Assembly (NCBI GenBank): GCA_035527895.1
Contig: DATKZQ010000207.1
Coordinates: 1 to 7,059 of the forward strand
From: JADFWK01 sp035527895
GTDB lineage: Bacteria; Desulfobacterota; DSM-4660; Desulfatiglandales; B25-G16
Length of the DNA stretch: 7,059 nt
Direction: 5' to 3'
Each line of letters opens with the position of its first letter. Positions within the stretch are counted from its first letter, which is position 1. This document shows, piece after piece, positions 1 through 5,685 of this stretch. Below the pieces are notes generated by a model. That model did not search any database, had not been told where the DNA came from, and saw only the letters and a program-made list of their open reading frames with translations. The position numbers were made by a program, and so were the translations under genes.

Positions 1-1
1 C

Positions 2-109
2 ATCAGTATGGCGGGTTTAACCGCCGTTGTTATGGCGGGCCTGACCCTCGCCAAATTGTTATTTACTTTCTTACGGGCGTCCCGCTCGTCATCCCTTGCA
101 CACGAATAA
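2..109 (+). CDS. Possible C-terminal fragment of a gene entering from the left edge
   Basis: A reading frame is open from position 2 to a TAA at 107-109 and gives 35 residues. The start is hydrophobic and alanine/leucine rich (ISMAGLTAVVMAGLTLAKLL), followed by a basic tail, which could be the last membrane helix of a membrane protein. A second frame (1-120) is also open to a TAG, so openness alone is weak support. The segment overlaps a CCGCC/GGCGG palindrome of the kind found three more times in this window in non-coding DNA, so the coding look may be accidental. No family is recognised. Confidence 0.2.
   Translation: MSMAGLTAVVMAGLTLAKLLFTFLRASRSSSLAHE
10..38. repeat. Palindrome copy D (CCGCC-N8-GGCGG), with an alternative hairpin
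   Basis: CCGCC (21-25) and GGCGG (34-38) flank an 8-base loop GTTGTTAT, nearly the loop of copy A (GTTGTTGT). The same CCGCC can instead pair with GGCGG at 10-14 over the loop GTTTAA, so two exclusive hairpins are possible. It belongs with the palindromes near 413, 5280 and 6797. Confidence 0.5.
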
Positions 110-177
110 TTAATAATTAGGATGTGACCCTCCTCTTCCCCATGACTTCATCTGCCAGCAGCCTTTTTTAGACGAAT

Positions 178-203
178 CGAAAAGTTACGAATACTTTTCG
201 TAA
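178..203. promoter_or_regulatory. Two mutually exclusive hairpins
   Basis: CGAAAAGT (178-185) pairs perfectly with ACTTTTCG (193-200) around a 7-base loop. TTACGAA (185-191) pairs perfectly with TTCGTAA (197-203) around a 5-base loop. The two stems share bases, so only one can form at a time. The site could be an RNA switch or a bipartite operator. There is no T-run after either stem, so it is not a typical intrinsic terminator. No flanking gene with a clear link is visible, so the function is open. Confidence 0.35.
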
Positions 204-306
204 TCGAAACGGCAAGGGCTTTTACTTTAGTTGGTGTAGCGGGATAGCCTGCTCCAACTCATGTCCCATATCAACACTTAGTGTAATAGAACTCATGAAG
301 GAAGCT

Positions 307-486
307 GTGAGCTGATTGCTGAATGCTAAAATGATGATTGGGGTAAAAGAAAGGGATTGATCGGGAAAAAGTGCAAAAGTAAAAATTTGCACCCCTGCCC
401 GCCATTCTTCTTGTCCGCCGTTGTTGTGGCGGACTGGAGGGCCTGCTCACCAGGTTGTCAAGAATGAAGACGCGACCCCCTTGATT
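307..486. repeat. Dispersed structured repeat, copy A
   Basis: This stretch aligns with about 6700-6885 (copy B) in the same orientation, starting at a shared GTGAGCT (307-313) and best conserved from GATTGGGG (336) through 442. It contains stem 1, GTGCAAA (371-377) with TTTGCAC (386-392) around an 8-base loop. It then has a nested stem: inner GTCCGCC (413-419) with GGCGGAC (428-434) around GTTGTTGT, and outer GCCCGCC (397-403) with GGAGGGC (436-442), one mismatch. The outer limits are approximate. There is no transposase and no clear terminal inverted repeat, so it looks like a small non-autonomous or RNA-structured intergenic repeat. Confidence 0.65.
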
Positions 487-680
487 CACAGAAGGCCATG
501 TTCTTAGAGCCGTTAAGAGCTGTTTTCGACCTTAAACTGGGCTGATGGAACTCACAAACCGTGGTTTCGCTCTGCCGTTGATCTTGGATGTTCGTTTTAC
601 TCTAAAATTCTATTTTATCAGCAGCTTTATGCCAAGGCAAATAAGCATTTCCCTCAAGACCTCTTGTTTTAGGAGACACG

Positions 681-701
681 ATGCTTAAATTCCATAAGTA
701 A
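681..701 (+). CDS. Possible six-residue leader peptide ORF (MLKFHK)
   Basis: ATG CTT AAA TTC CAT AAG TAA is preceded by AGGAGA at 671-676, a good ribosome binding site with 4 bases before the ATG. It ends 64 bases before the TTG start of the next gene. A strong ribosome site on so short an ORF could be chance or a regulatory leader. There is no run of one amino acid that would point to classical attenuation. Confidence 0.2.
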   Translation: MLKFHK

Positions 702-765
702 AGCAGTCACGTTGCTTCCGCCGGGAGATTGAAGATTCGGTCATGAGGCAACCACGGGAGCAGTT

Positions 766-1833
766 TTGAGAGATATCATGGTATCTGAGCGCTCACAATT
801 AGAAGAGAAGATGTCAAATACCTCCACGGAATCGAGGACACGGGGATGCTTATATGGCCTTTTTATAGGTGATGCCCTTGCCATGCCGGTTCACTGGTAT
901 TATGACCGTGTGGCTTTGCACCGAGATTATGGTCAGGTGACGGGTTATCTTGACCCAAGGAATCCCCATCCGGACAGCATTCTTTGGCGCTCATCCTATA
1001 AGCCCATTAACAGAAAAGGAGAAATCCTTCATGAGCAGGCCCAGTATTGGGGTCGACGCGGCATTCACTACCACCAGTTCTTGCGGGCCGGGGAGAATAC
1101 CCTGAACGTGAAATTGTGTAAACTGCTCATTGAATCACTGAATGAAAAGGGAGGTTATGACGCCGACGACTATCTAAAACGTTACCTTTCTTACATGACC
1201 ACGCCCGGCAACCACCGCGATACCTACCTCGAGGAATACCATCGTCATTTCTTCACCAACTACGCAAAGGGGGTGCCCCCCAGAAAATGCGGTGTCCAGG
1301 AGAAGCATATCGGCGGATTGGTTGGTGTGGTTCCCGTTGTTGTGTTCTATCAAGATGATTGGCAAAAAGCGAGAAAAGCCGCTCTGGAACACGTGTCTCT
1401 TACGCATCTCGGGTCCAAGATGGAGGGTGCCACAGTATTTCTTGCTGATCTGCTGGTCCAGATACTCAACGGTATACCCTTGAGAGAGGCTTTGATGACG
1501 GAAATCGAAAAGAAGCGAAGCCCTTTTGCTGGATATCCGTTCCTGAAATGGCTGAACGAAGCAGATGAGTTGGTGGTGGGGCGTCGTTTCAGCACGGCCT
1601 GCTATGTCGAGGAATCGGTGCCCTCGGTCATCTACCTGGCCCTAAAATACCACGACAACCCGGAATCCGGCCTGATCGCCAACACAAATCTGGGGGGAGA
1701 CAATGCCTACCGTGGAGCGGTATTGGGCGCACTGCTCGGGGCGGCCAACGGGATTGAAGCGTTTCCCGAGCGATGGATCAAGGGCCTTGTTCACCCTCCA
1801 CCCAAACTAATGAAGGAGGTCGCTCAGCGTTAG
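766..1833 (+). CDS. ADP-ribosylglycohydrolase family protein (DraG/ARH fold), variant metal motifs
   Basis: Likely a cytoplasmic hydrolase of the ADP_ribosyl_GH family, whose members remove ADP-ribose from proteins or other acceptors using two metal ions. Visible family blocks are GLFIGDALAMPVHW (31-44), AGENTLN (108-114) where typical members have a DDT-type metal motif, SLTHLGSKMEGA (211-222), VEESVPSVIYLAL (281-293) and NLGGDNAYRGAVLGALLGA (308-326). The last normally reads GGDTD; here the second aspartate is missing, as I recall for a divergent subfamily with GGDN-YRGA. The length of 355 residues is normal. I keep the TTG at 766 because GGAG at 757-760 lies 5 bases before it. ATG at 778 (after GAGAG) and ATG at 811 are alternatives, and conservation begins only near residue 26. 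It probably shares a transcript with the DUF1499 gene 43 bp downstream. The family is secure; activity and substrate are not. Confidence 0.85.
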   Translation: MRDIMVSERSQLEEKMSNTSTESRTRGCLYGLFIGDALAMPVHWYYDRVALHRDYGQVTGYLDPRNPHPDSILWRSSYKPINRKGEILHEQAQYWGRRGIHYHQFLRAGENTLNVKLCKLLIESLNEKGGYDADDYLKRYLSYMTTPGNHRDTYLEEYHRHFFTNYAKGVPPRKCGVQEKHIGGLVGVVPVVVFYQDDWQKARKAALEHVSLTHLGSKMEGATVFLADLLVQILNGIPLREALMTEIEKKRSPFAGYPFLKWLNEADELVVGRRFSTACYVEESVPSVIYLALKYHDNPESGLIANTNLGGDNAYRGAVLGALLGAANGIEAFPERWIKGLVHPPPKLMKEVAQR

Positions 1834-1876
1834 GGGCAGGAAAGGGTCGCCGTACTTGGGCTAAAAGGAGATACCT

Positions 1877-2326
1877 ATGAAAAGAGCACCTTTGTGCGCA
1901 CTGATTATGGCAGTCATTCTGACCAGCGCATCAAGGGCACGTGGCGAAAGCCTCGGCGTGACGGAGGGCAAATTGGCCCCTTGCCCAGATTCTCCGAACT
2001 GCGTTTCAACGCAGAGCCAAGCTAAAAGGCATGCAATGAAGCCGGTTCCCTATCTGCGAACGAGGGGGGCAAGCAGGCAAAGGATCCTCGGCATCCTCAA
2101 AGCCATCAAGCGAACCACGATCGTCACGGCAACAGAGTTCTACATCCATGCGGAATTCAGAACAGCCTTATTTCGTTTCGTGGACGATGTGGAGTTCTTC
2201 CTGGATGAGACCGCCCGCGTTGTCCACTTCCGATCTGCGTCCCGGGTAGGGCATTATGACTTTGGAACGAACCGAAGGCGCATGGAAGGTATTTCGAAAA
2301 AATATCTGGAGGCCGTAGAAAACTGA
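1877..2326 (+). CDS. DUF1499 domain-containing exported protein
   Basis: The 149-residue protein has an N-terminal signal peptide (MKRA, then a hydrophobic stretch to about residue 18, with possible cleavage after ARG near 23). There is no lipobox cysteine, so it should be periplasmic or surface-exposed rather than a lipoprotein. The mature part shows DUF1499 hallmarks: LAPCPDSPNCVST (33-45) with two cysteines that could form a disulfide, the HAEFRTALFRFVDDVEF strand region (91-107), and VHFRSASRVGHYDFGTNRRR (116-135). The biochemical function of the family is unknown; it is often found near stress or lipid genes. AGGAG at 1866-1870 is 6 bases before the ATG, an excellent start. It follows the glycohydrolase gene by 43 bp and converges with the DUF1295 gene, with 148 bp between them and no clear intrinsic terminator. 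Confidence 0.88.
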   Translation: MKRAPLCALIMAVILTSASRARGESLGVTEGKLAPCPDSPNCVSTQSQAKRHAMKPVPYLRTRGASRQRILGILKAIKRTTIVTATEFYIHAEFRTALFRFVDDVEFFLDETARVVHFRSASRVGHYDFGTNRRRMEGISKKYLEAVEN

Positions 2327-2474
2327 AAAACAGCACGTATTGCAGTAAATGCAGTTCTCTAAGCGATATGCGGCTCTCTTTTCCCGCCCAGAAGCATTAG
2401 TTACTTTGCTTTACCTGCATGACTTTTTTGCCGGCGTTTCTCCAGGCGCAATCACCTCGTGAAGAATACCTCTC

Positions 2475-3251
2475 TCAGCGGGATGGCTTAGGGAACCAGG
2501 GAATAAAGGCGCTTGTCCTTCTTTTGTATTCTTCGAACTCTTCGTTATCCGTGAATTCCTTTTCGAGCAGTATCACCCCGGATACTCGCAGGAGCAGGAA
2601 GGTAATCACTGCCGGGCTTATAATGGCAGTCCAGCCATAAGGCACGGACAGGGCGATGAGAAATATTCCCCACCACATGGTGGCCTCGCCGAAGTAATTC
2701 GGGTGTCGCGTATAGCGCCAGAGGCCCGTGGTGAGGATGCGGCCCCTGTTCCGCTCATCGGCAATAAACCGCTTGAGCTGTAAATCTCCAAGAGACTCAA
2801 AGAGAAACCCGATAATCCAGACCGCCAATCCACAGATATCAAGCACGGAGAGCCCCCCTTCAGAGGAGCTGTTCACTCTAATAATGACATAGGAAATAAA
2901 GAGCAACAGCAGACCCTGGAGCATAAAAACCTGAAAAAAACTCCGCACAACAAACCACTTACCCCACTTTTTCCGCCACGCGGCATATCGAGGATCTTCC
3001 CCTTTACCTCGATTCCTCAGGTAGATGTGGGTCGAAAGCCTCACTCCCCATACAACCACCAAAGCAGTCACTAAGATATGGCGGGCACTAAATCCCCATT
3101 CAAGAAAAAAAGTCAGGAGCGCTACGATAACGAAGCCAAGTCCCCATCCTATATCGGCAATAGAGTTATCCCGTTTAAATAGCGCGATCACGAAGAGAAT
3201 GCTCATGTACAAAAATACGGCAAGCGCTGCATATGAAATAAAGGTAATCAT
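2475..3251 (-). CDS. DUF1295 domain-containing integral membrane protein (steroid 5-alpha-reductase-like)
   Basis: The 258-residue multi-pass protein has hydrophobic segments at about 5-25, 33-51, 57-74, 107-125, 136-152 and 192-228. Family blocks are DNSIADIGWG (28-37), RLSTHIYLRNRGKGEDPRY (71-89), FESLGDLQLKRF (151-162), the strongly conserved TGLWRYTRHPNYFGEA (175-190) and RTSAFIPWFPK (245-255). The RHPNYFGE region is shared with steroid 5-alpha reductases and isoprenylcysteine methyltransferases, where it binds the nucleotide cofactor (NADPH or SAM). The true reaction of DUF1295 proteins is not settled; a lipid reductase or methyltransferase is plausible. GGAGG lies a few bases before the ATG (complement of 3249-3251), so the start is firm. 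It is the last of three minus-strand genes, 328 bp after DUF2177. That gap suggests its own promoter or a processed transcript. Confidence 0.9.
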   Translation of the reverse strand: MITFISYAALAVFLYMSILFVIALFKRDNSIADIGWGLGFVIVALLTFFLEWGFSARHILVTALVVVWGVRLSTHIYLRNRGKGEDPRYAAWRKKWGKWFVVRSFFQVFMLQGLLLLFISYVIIRVNSSSEGGLSVLDICGLAVWIIGFLFESLGDLQLKRFIADERNRGRILTTGLWRYTRHPNYFGEATMWWGIFLIALSVPYGWTAIISPAVITFLLLRVSGVILLEKEFTDNEEFEEYKRRTSAFIPWFPKPSR

Positions 3252-3579
3252 GATTGTCCTCCTTCTGCATTACTTGTAGCCGCACAGTCCATGGTTAAGC
3301 GAATCTTAATGGAAGTAATAAGCTTCTATGTCAGTTATGACAATGATCAGCGGAATGCTTTGTGCAATCGTGCGCAGACAAATGCTCCAAATAGGCAAGA
3401 GACAAGGGCAGCATTCGTCCACATGAAGTGCAGGCCGATTATTCCCGCGCGAGAGCACGGGACAACCTGCTCCCACGAAGCACCCGCTTCGGTCACGAAA
3501 GTCGGGTTCCGGCGCAGGTGAGCAAGGATTCGACCCCCCGCCTCCGTGCACGGGCCTCCGGATCGTGGGGCCTATGCTT
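3252..3579. other. Intergenic region between DUF2177 and DUF1295 genes
   Basis: No gene can be supported. Overlapping short frames lie on both strands at 3291-3551, and a third minus frame is open from 3571 to a TGA at 3347 but lacks a good start. The part nearest DUF1295 (3252-3340) is AT-richer and would hold its promoter and ribosome binding site. The part at 3443-3553 is GC-rich and full of inverted repeats, described separately. Confidence 0.5.
3443..3553. repeat. GC-rich cluster of inverted repeats
   Basis: Successive pairings are TCCCGCG (3443-3449) with CACGGGA (3456-3462), which includes one G-T pair; outer ACCTGC (3465-3470) with GCAGGT (3514-3519), enclosing ACCCG (3482-3486) with CGGGT (3503-3507) and TTCG (3488-3491) with CGAA (3496-3499) around a 4-base loop; and the perfect palindrome CCGTGCACGG (3544-3553). 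The composition differs from the flanks. It could be an intercistronic RNA structure behind DUF2177, a REP-like element or a decayed insertion. Confidence 0.4.
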
Positions 3580-3987
3580 TTAAGACAGCCACCGTGTAAT
3601 CCAGTATCCGGCCGTTGAAACGATACCGCTCAATACAATCCCCCAAAGGATATCCACCACGGTGATTGCCGCAGGCCAACCCTTCAACAAGGCCAAATTG
3701 GTGAGATCAAAGGTTGCGTAGGTGACCAGGCCGAATAACATGCCCATCCATAAGGCCTGCATTGCTGCATCGGCTTTAACTGCCGGGTAAATCACAAAGA
3801 CCATCAACCCCACAATGAAAAGCAAGTAAAACAACAAGGCAGCCGCCCAATTCACCTCCTCGCTGAAAAGATGCCCCAGGTATCGTTGATATAATCCCTT
3901 GGCAATCAAACCCAGCCAGAGAAAATCCACGGCCAGAAACACGAGCAACGTCAGGCAATAGGCTTTAGCCAATTGTATCCAGGCCAT
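3580..3987 (-). CDS. DUF2177 family membrane protein
   Basis: The 135-residue protein has four predicted transmembrane helices (about 7-29, 48-69, 75-97 and 107-131), which matches the usual DUF2177 size and layout. Conserved blocks are FLAVDFLWLG (17-26), NWAAALLFYLLF (46-57), VTYATFDLTNLALLKGWP (88-105) and VDILWG (111-116). Aspartates lie within or next to helices at residues 21, 94 and 112; such buried acids are typical of the family and may bind a ligand or ion. No function is established. The start is the ATG complement of 3985-3987, with a GGGGGA ribosome site 6 to 7 bases upstream. It sits between the zinc-ribbon/HU gene (185 bp upstream) and the DUF1295 gene (328 bp downstream), all on the minus strand. 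DUF2177, DUF1295 and DUF1499 recur together in proteobacterial lipid or stress neighbourhoods, so a membrane role is likely. Confidence 0.88.
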   Translation of the reverse strand: MAWIQLAKAYCLTLLVFLAVDFLWLGLIAKGLYQRYLGHLFSEEVNWAAALLFYLLFIVGLMVFVIYPAVKADAAMQALWMGMLFGLVTYATFDLTNLALLKGWPAAITVVDILWGIVLSGIVSTAGYWITRWLS

Positions 3988-4141
3988 GATCGTATCCCCC
4001 TTCCCCGGTCTAAAGGGCTATCCCTTACGTGCCGGCACCGGCATGAGATGTTTAGAATTGTTCAGCGGCCGCCCTCAGACAGACAGCCAAGGCACGTATT
4101 TGGGCAACTAGCAAGCGTCAGGTGGAAATTTTTCCCCTCAC

Positions 4142-4152
4142 ACACTCAGTGT
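4142..4152. promoter_or_regulatory. ACACT-N-AGTGT dyad
   Basis: ACACTCAGTGT is a perfect inverted repeat around one base, 20 bases beyond the stop of the HU-like gene. The same dyad with a T centre is at 274-284, and a shorter CACTCAGTG lies at 5322-5330. The word CACTCAGTGTCT occurs exactly at 4143-4154 and 5322-5333. It may be a protein-binding site, or chance. Confidence 0.25.
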
Positions 4153-4172
4153 CTCGAGATGTCGGATACTGA

Positions 4173-4691
4173 TTAGGCGTTAAGCTTTTCCTTGAGCGCC
4201 TGAGCAGGTGAAAATGCAACGACCCTTCGGGCAGGGATCTGAAGCTTCTCCCCTGTTCGCGGATTGCGCCCCAATCGTGGCTTTCTCTCCCGGACCTTGA
4301 AGCTACCAAGTCCTGACCAGCGCACCCCTTTACCACCTGCAAGCGCGTCAAAGATAACGCTGCCCACGGCATTGAGGGCCCGCTTGGCCGAAGCCTTGGT
4401 GGTGAAGATTTGGGGATTCTTGGCGTGCAGCGACTCGATCAATGTCTTGCCAGCCGTTGCCTTGCGGGGCAGTACTCCTTTGCCGCGATCAGGCATAGCC
4501 ATGATTGCCTCAACCGGAAGAAGGAGTAAGTTAAACTGACAACGCGGGCAGGTATCAGTCGGGTCTGTCATGTCCTCTGACATATAGAAAACCCTGTGCT
4601 TGCCATAGTCGGTTCGACAAAAGACTTCGCTCCCGCAGTTTGGACAGTAGCGCGCCACGCACACAAGATCGTTGTCTCTGAATTCATCCAT
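4173..4691 (-). CDS. HU-family DNA-binding protein with N-terminal zinc-ribbon-like domain
   Basis: The 172-residue protein has two parts. Residues 10-60 contain CPNC (16-19), C25 and CPRC (48-51), a spacing typical of a zinc ribbon with two CxxC knuckles. Residues about 83-172 match HU/IHF: the helical part (TKASAKRALNAVGSVIFDAL, 98-117), the turn GVRWSGLGSFKVRER (122-136), the DNA-contacting arm GRNPRTGEKLQIPARRVV (141-158) and AFSPAQALKEKL (159-170). A normal HU has about 90 residues, so the N-terminal half is an extension and not a misplaced start. The ATG complement of 4689-4691 has a GGGGGGA site just upstream, and the ribbon itself needs this start. HU dimers bend and compact DNA; the ribbon may add sequence, protein or redox specificity. 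An arm with intact GRNP suggests DNA binding is kept. The next minus-strand gene is 185 bp away, so co-transcription is uncertain. Confidence 0.85.
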   Translation of the reverse strand: MDEFRDNDLVCVARYCPNCGSEVFCRTDYGKHRVFYMSEDMTDPTDTCPRCQFNLLLLPVEAIMAMPDRGKGVLPRKATAGKTLIESLHAKNPQIFTTKASAKRALNAVGSVIFDALAGGKGVRWSGLGSFKVRERKPRLGRNPRTGEKLQIPARRVVAFSPAQALKEKLNA

Positions 4692-4846
4692 AGGTCCCCC
4701 CTTTTTTTTATTGCAATTCTTTGGATCTTGACCCCTGGCCTCCAGCCTACGGTGTCATGAAGGCCAAACCTTGCCCAGTAACTACGTGCTCATGCGCCAT
4801 TTTTCCTAATTTCGGTTTATCCTGAATCCCACGATCCGCATATACT

Positions 4847-4876
4847 ACATTACCCCATTTTAGCAAATCCGGTCAA
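4847..4876 (-). promoter_or_regulatory. Sigma-70-type promoter candidate for the HU-like gene
   Basis: On the minus strand TTGACC (complement of 4871-4876) and TAATGT (complement of 4847-4852) are separated by 18 bases. This would give a leader of roughly 150 bases before the HU-like ATG. It is the best -35/-10 pair seen in that leader, but it is unproven. Confidence 0.3.
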
Positions 4877-5277
4877 AGAAGTGCCAGAAAGTTGCGCAGG
4901 AAAGCCAAATCATGAGACAGTGGGAACTACACGCTTGAAAAGAAGTCTGCCTTGGTGTTGATCAATCACCTTACCGTAGCAATTCCACGCCTATTGGTTG
5001 GTGAAATGCGTAGATCTGAGCATCAATTGCTCATAAAAAGAAAAGGGTTACCCGGGCCCTAGTGCTCGGAATCGGGCTGCTCAACCCGGTTGCGAGAAAT
5101 TTACCTCATCAATCCCAGGCTGGTGGGAGAGAAATGCAAACCAATCATTGTCTGTGAAGCAGATGGAGCCCTTCATTTTTAGGGCCTATTTTGGTTTTAG
5201 AAAAACTTGCCCATCTAAGGTTGTTAGGAATGTAGCTTTGACCGTCATCGATTCGTTATCTACTTATTTGTGGACTT

Positions 5278-5299
5278 GCCCGCCATTATTGTGGCGGAC
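5278..5299. repeat. Palindrome copy C (CCGCC-N8-GGCGG)
   Basis: CCGCC (5280-5284) and GGCGG (5293-5297) flank the 8-base loop ATTATTGT. The left flank GCCCGCCATT matches the outer arm of copy A and the right side TTGTGGCGGAC matches its inner arm. Copy C therefore looks like the element with its middle 17 or so bases deleted, or a shorter ancestral form. Confidence 0.5.
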
Positions 5300-5371
5300 G
5301 TCCCCCTCTGCCTTACGTCTTCACTCAGTGTCTGAATTGCAAAGAAATTCATGTAAAAGCTTTATATTTTT

Positions 5372-5401
5372 TTGAAAAGAGTATATACTTAGTATTATAT
5401 T
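5372..5401 (+). promoter_or_regulatory. Promoter candidate with a 10-bp palindrome in the spacer, upstream of the small Fic-linked gene
   Basis: TTGAAA (5372-5377) and TATATT (5396-5401) are 18 bases apart in very AT-rich DNA, about 87 bases before the start of the small gene. The spacer contains the perfect palindrome AGTATATACT (5380-5389), placed where a repressor would block RNA polymerase. Autoregulation of a toxin-antitoxin-like unit would fit, but this is inference. Confidence 0.4.
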
Positions 5402-5487
5402 ACAGTTGCTCGTGCGATAAGCGCAGACAGGTCGGTTGGCCAGGGTTTATGTGCTATTGGCGTTCCCAAGAAGGATCTTATTGTATT

Positions 5488-5685
5488 ATGCGCAAAAAGT
5501 CATTAATCGAAACTAACCCCTATCTACAAGACTTAGAGAAATACCGTGAATCTCTGATTACCAACGTTTCGAGCTCTACGGCAATCGAAACCGGTGATAG
5601 CGTTCAGTCTGTCGTTGACACACTCACTGAGGTTGCGCACAGCATTTTTATTAGTCCACCTAAGCAGAAATCGACTTCTCAATGA
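5488..5685 (+). CDS. Small protein with a Fic-inhibitory-like motif (candidate antitoxin)
   Basis: I take the ATG at 5488, giving 65 residues that begin MRKKSLIETNPYLQDLEKYR. An in-frame ATG at 5449 would add 13 residues of unlike composition. The ribosome site for 5488 (AAGGA, 5471-5475) is 12 bases away, rather far. Residues 28-36 read SSSTAIETG. Fic inhibitory helices carry the pattern [S/T]xxxE[G/N], whose glutamate pairs with the second arginine of the Fic motif. Here S30-x3-E34 fits and only the last position (T35, then G36) departs. Short proteins of the form KKSLxETNPYL followed by a serine-rich xxIEG-like segment seem familiar from other genomes, but I cannot name a family. The gene runs against the Fic gene and overlaps its end by 26 bp (5660-5685). 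A separate Fic antitoxin would normally lie upstream of fic on the same strand. The coding call is fairly good; the antitoxin role is inference. Confidence 0.6.
   Translation: MRKKSLIETNPYLQDLEKYRESLITNVSSSTAIETGDSVQSVVDTLTEVAHSIFISPPKQKSTSQ

Larger units (their letters stand above)
110..765. other. Long non-coding stretch upstream of the ADP-ribosylglycohydrolase gene
   Basis: No convincing gene is seen. The short reading frame on the minus strand at 271-489 runs through structured repeat A and has low-complexity, unrecognised content. The stretch contains the competing hairpins at 178-203, an ACACT-T-AGTGT dyad at 274-284, repeat copy A at about 307-486 and a possible leader ORF at 681-701. 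Around 573-620 there are AT-rich segments that could supply a promoter (for example TTGATC at 573), but no -35/-10 pair stands out enough to be called. Confidence 0.5.
4692..5487. other. Long intergenic region between the HU-like gene and the Fic module
   Basis: Two divergent transcription units start from this region. It holds a minus-strand promoter candidate (4847-4876), a TGAGCA/TGCTCA hairpin near 5015-5035 without a T-run, palindrome copy C (5278-5299), a CACTCAGTG dyad (5322-5330) and an AT-rich plus-strand promoter candidate (5372-5401). The short plus-strand frame at 5148-5375 crosses the palindrome and has no recognisable content, so it is not called. No tRNA or other RNA gene is recognised. 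Confidence 0.5.

Noticed and set aside
1..120. Frame 1 open from the left edge to TAG at 118
   Set aside because: Its sequence is less protein-like than frame 2 and the region carries palindrome copy D, so it is likely chance.
271..489. Minus-strand ORF of 72 codons
   Set aside because: It runs across structured repeat A, has no good ribosome site evidence or recognisable domain, and the matching region of copy B is not a conserved reading frame.
3525..3545. T-arm-like GGATTCGACC suggesting a tRNA
   Set aside because: No matching acceptor, D or anticodon arms could be placed on either strand.
3347..3571. Open minus-strand frame containing a hydrophobic stretch (GIIGLHFMWTNAALVSC), plus overlapping frames at 3291-3521 and 3306-3551
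   Set aside because: The frame looks partly protein-like, but it has no ATG or well-supported GTG/TTG start and crosses the inverted-repeat cluster. It was left as non-coding, though a decayed gene is possible.
5015..5040. TGAGCA/TGCTCA hairpin as a terminator
   Set aside because: The stem is short and is followed by an A-rich stretch, not a T-run, on the plus strand. On the minus strand no T-run follows either, and no gene ends there.
5148..5375. Plus-strand ORF of 75 codons
   Set aside because: It crosses palindrome copy C, has no recognisable content, and ends in the AT-rich promoter region.
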